The position numbers and the translations under genes were made by a program. Positions 63,851 to 64,000 of a DNA stretch of 64,000 nucleotides are shown here, piece after piece. The notes under the pieces were generated by a model. That model saw only the letters and a list, made by a program, of their open reading frames with translations. It was not told the origin of the DNA and searched no databases. This DNA comes from Gammaproteobacteria bacterium 53_120_T64 (lineage in GTDB: Bacteria > Pseudomonadota > Gammaproteobacteria > Pseudomonadales > Porticoccaceae): positions 62,001 to 126,000 of the forward strand of contig MAAT01000025.1 of the NCBI GenBank assembly GCA_002162815.1. The letters are read 5' to 3'. Positions within the stretch are counted from its first letter, which is position 1. Each line of letters opens with the position of its first letter.

Positions 63851-64000
63851 CGGTGGTACTTATTCCTCGCTAATGTGGCGCGGCCTATTAAGGCCGTAAT
63901 TTTCGCACATGCCCGCAGGCCCCACCACCTCGCCCACTCGACAGGCCGGTAATTGATCTCGCTCTATTCCATGCTAGCACGGGGATATGTTAGCGTTGGC

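Noticed and set aside
63860-63970. Minus-strand open stretch at the right end reading ERDQLPACRVGEVVGPAGMC and ending at 63860
   Set aside because: It looks protein-like, but the frame is stopped upstream by TAG and has no good start or ribosome site in the window; not enough to call a gene.
1-64000. CRISPR arrays, integrases, insertion sequences or prophage genes
   Set aside because: No regular direct repeats with spacers, transposase or integrase motifs were seen anywhere in the window.

Overview
The window is a stretch of chromosome from a Gram-negative gammaproteobacterium. The best guess is a marine member of the Cellvibrionales/Spongiibacteraceae type, judged from gene content only: a ruvC-ruvA-ruvB block behind yebC and aspS, type-specific chemotaxis genes, many SDR, luciferase-like and CoA-linked catabolic genes, and DUF6152/DUF6644/DUF2889 families. 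No rRNA, phage, insertion sequence or CRISPR array was seen.

Layout. 1-4909 (minus strand) is a conserved housekeeping operon read fmdB-type zinc ribbon, aspS, yebC, a small acidic protein, ruvC, ruvA, ruvB (cut by the window edge), with a structured leader in front. 5150-9342 holds an HU-like nucleoid protein, a HIT protein, proS, a lytic transglycosylase and a CDGSH iron-sulfur protein. 9419-16079 holds glutamate-type dehydrogenase, dinB, an O-methyltransferase, an SDR, an orphan PEP-CTERM protein, an RsuA-type pseudouridine synthase and a DUF2970 protein. 16261-25085 is a complete chemosensory operon (cheA-cheW-cheB-cheR-cheY-unknown-MCP, minus strand) preceded by two tandem dodecin-family genes.

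25749-35424 is an accessory catabolic island: a nonsense-mutated MBL-fold pseudogene, DUF2889, zinc alcohol dehydrogenase, MBL hydrolase, four-gene SDR/LLM oxidoreductase set with a tandem SDR duplication, a second LLM protein and an alpha/beta hydrolase behind a leader with alternative hairpins. 35921-44693 holds an RND efflux pair, an enoyl-CoA hydratase, an NSS-type Na+ symporter, a lipoprotein and a CaiB/BaiF CoA-transferase.

45288-50180 is the least understood part: a tiny membrane protein, two DUF6644-like membrane proteins, two exported proteins (one DUF6152), a c-type cytochrome lipoprotein, a membrane-anchored protein and a HupE/UreJ-like permease. It could be an undescribed envelope redox or metal-handling module. 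50436-54589 holds a class II aldolase, an SLC13-type permease, tRNA-Arg(CCT), an RsmE-type methyltransferase and an isoprenylcysteine-methyltransferase-like protein. 54663-61138 is a TetR-controlled tripartite RND efflux operon with a visible palindromic operator. 61244-63850 holds a frameshifted iron-type alcohol dehydrogenase pseudogene, a HopJ-family protein and a uroporphyrinogen-III synthase.

All calls are by reading the sequence; no database search was possible. Identities estimated by eye are marked as such.
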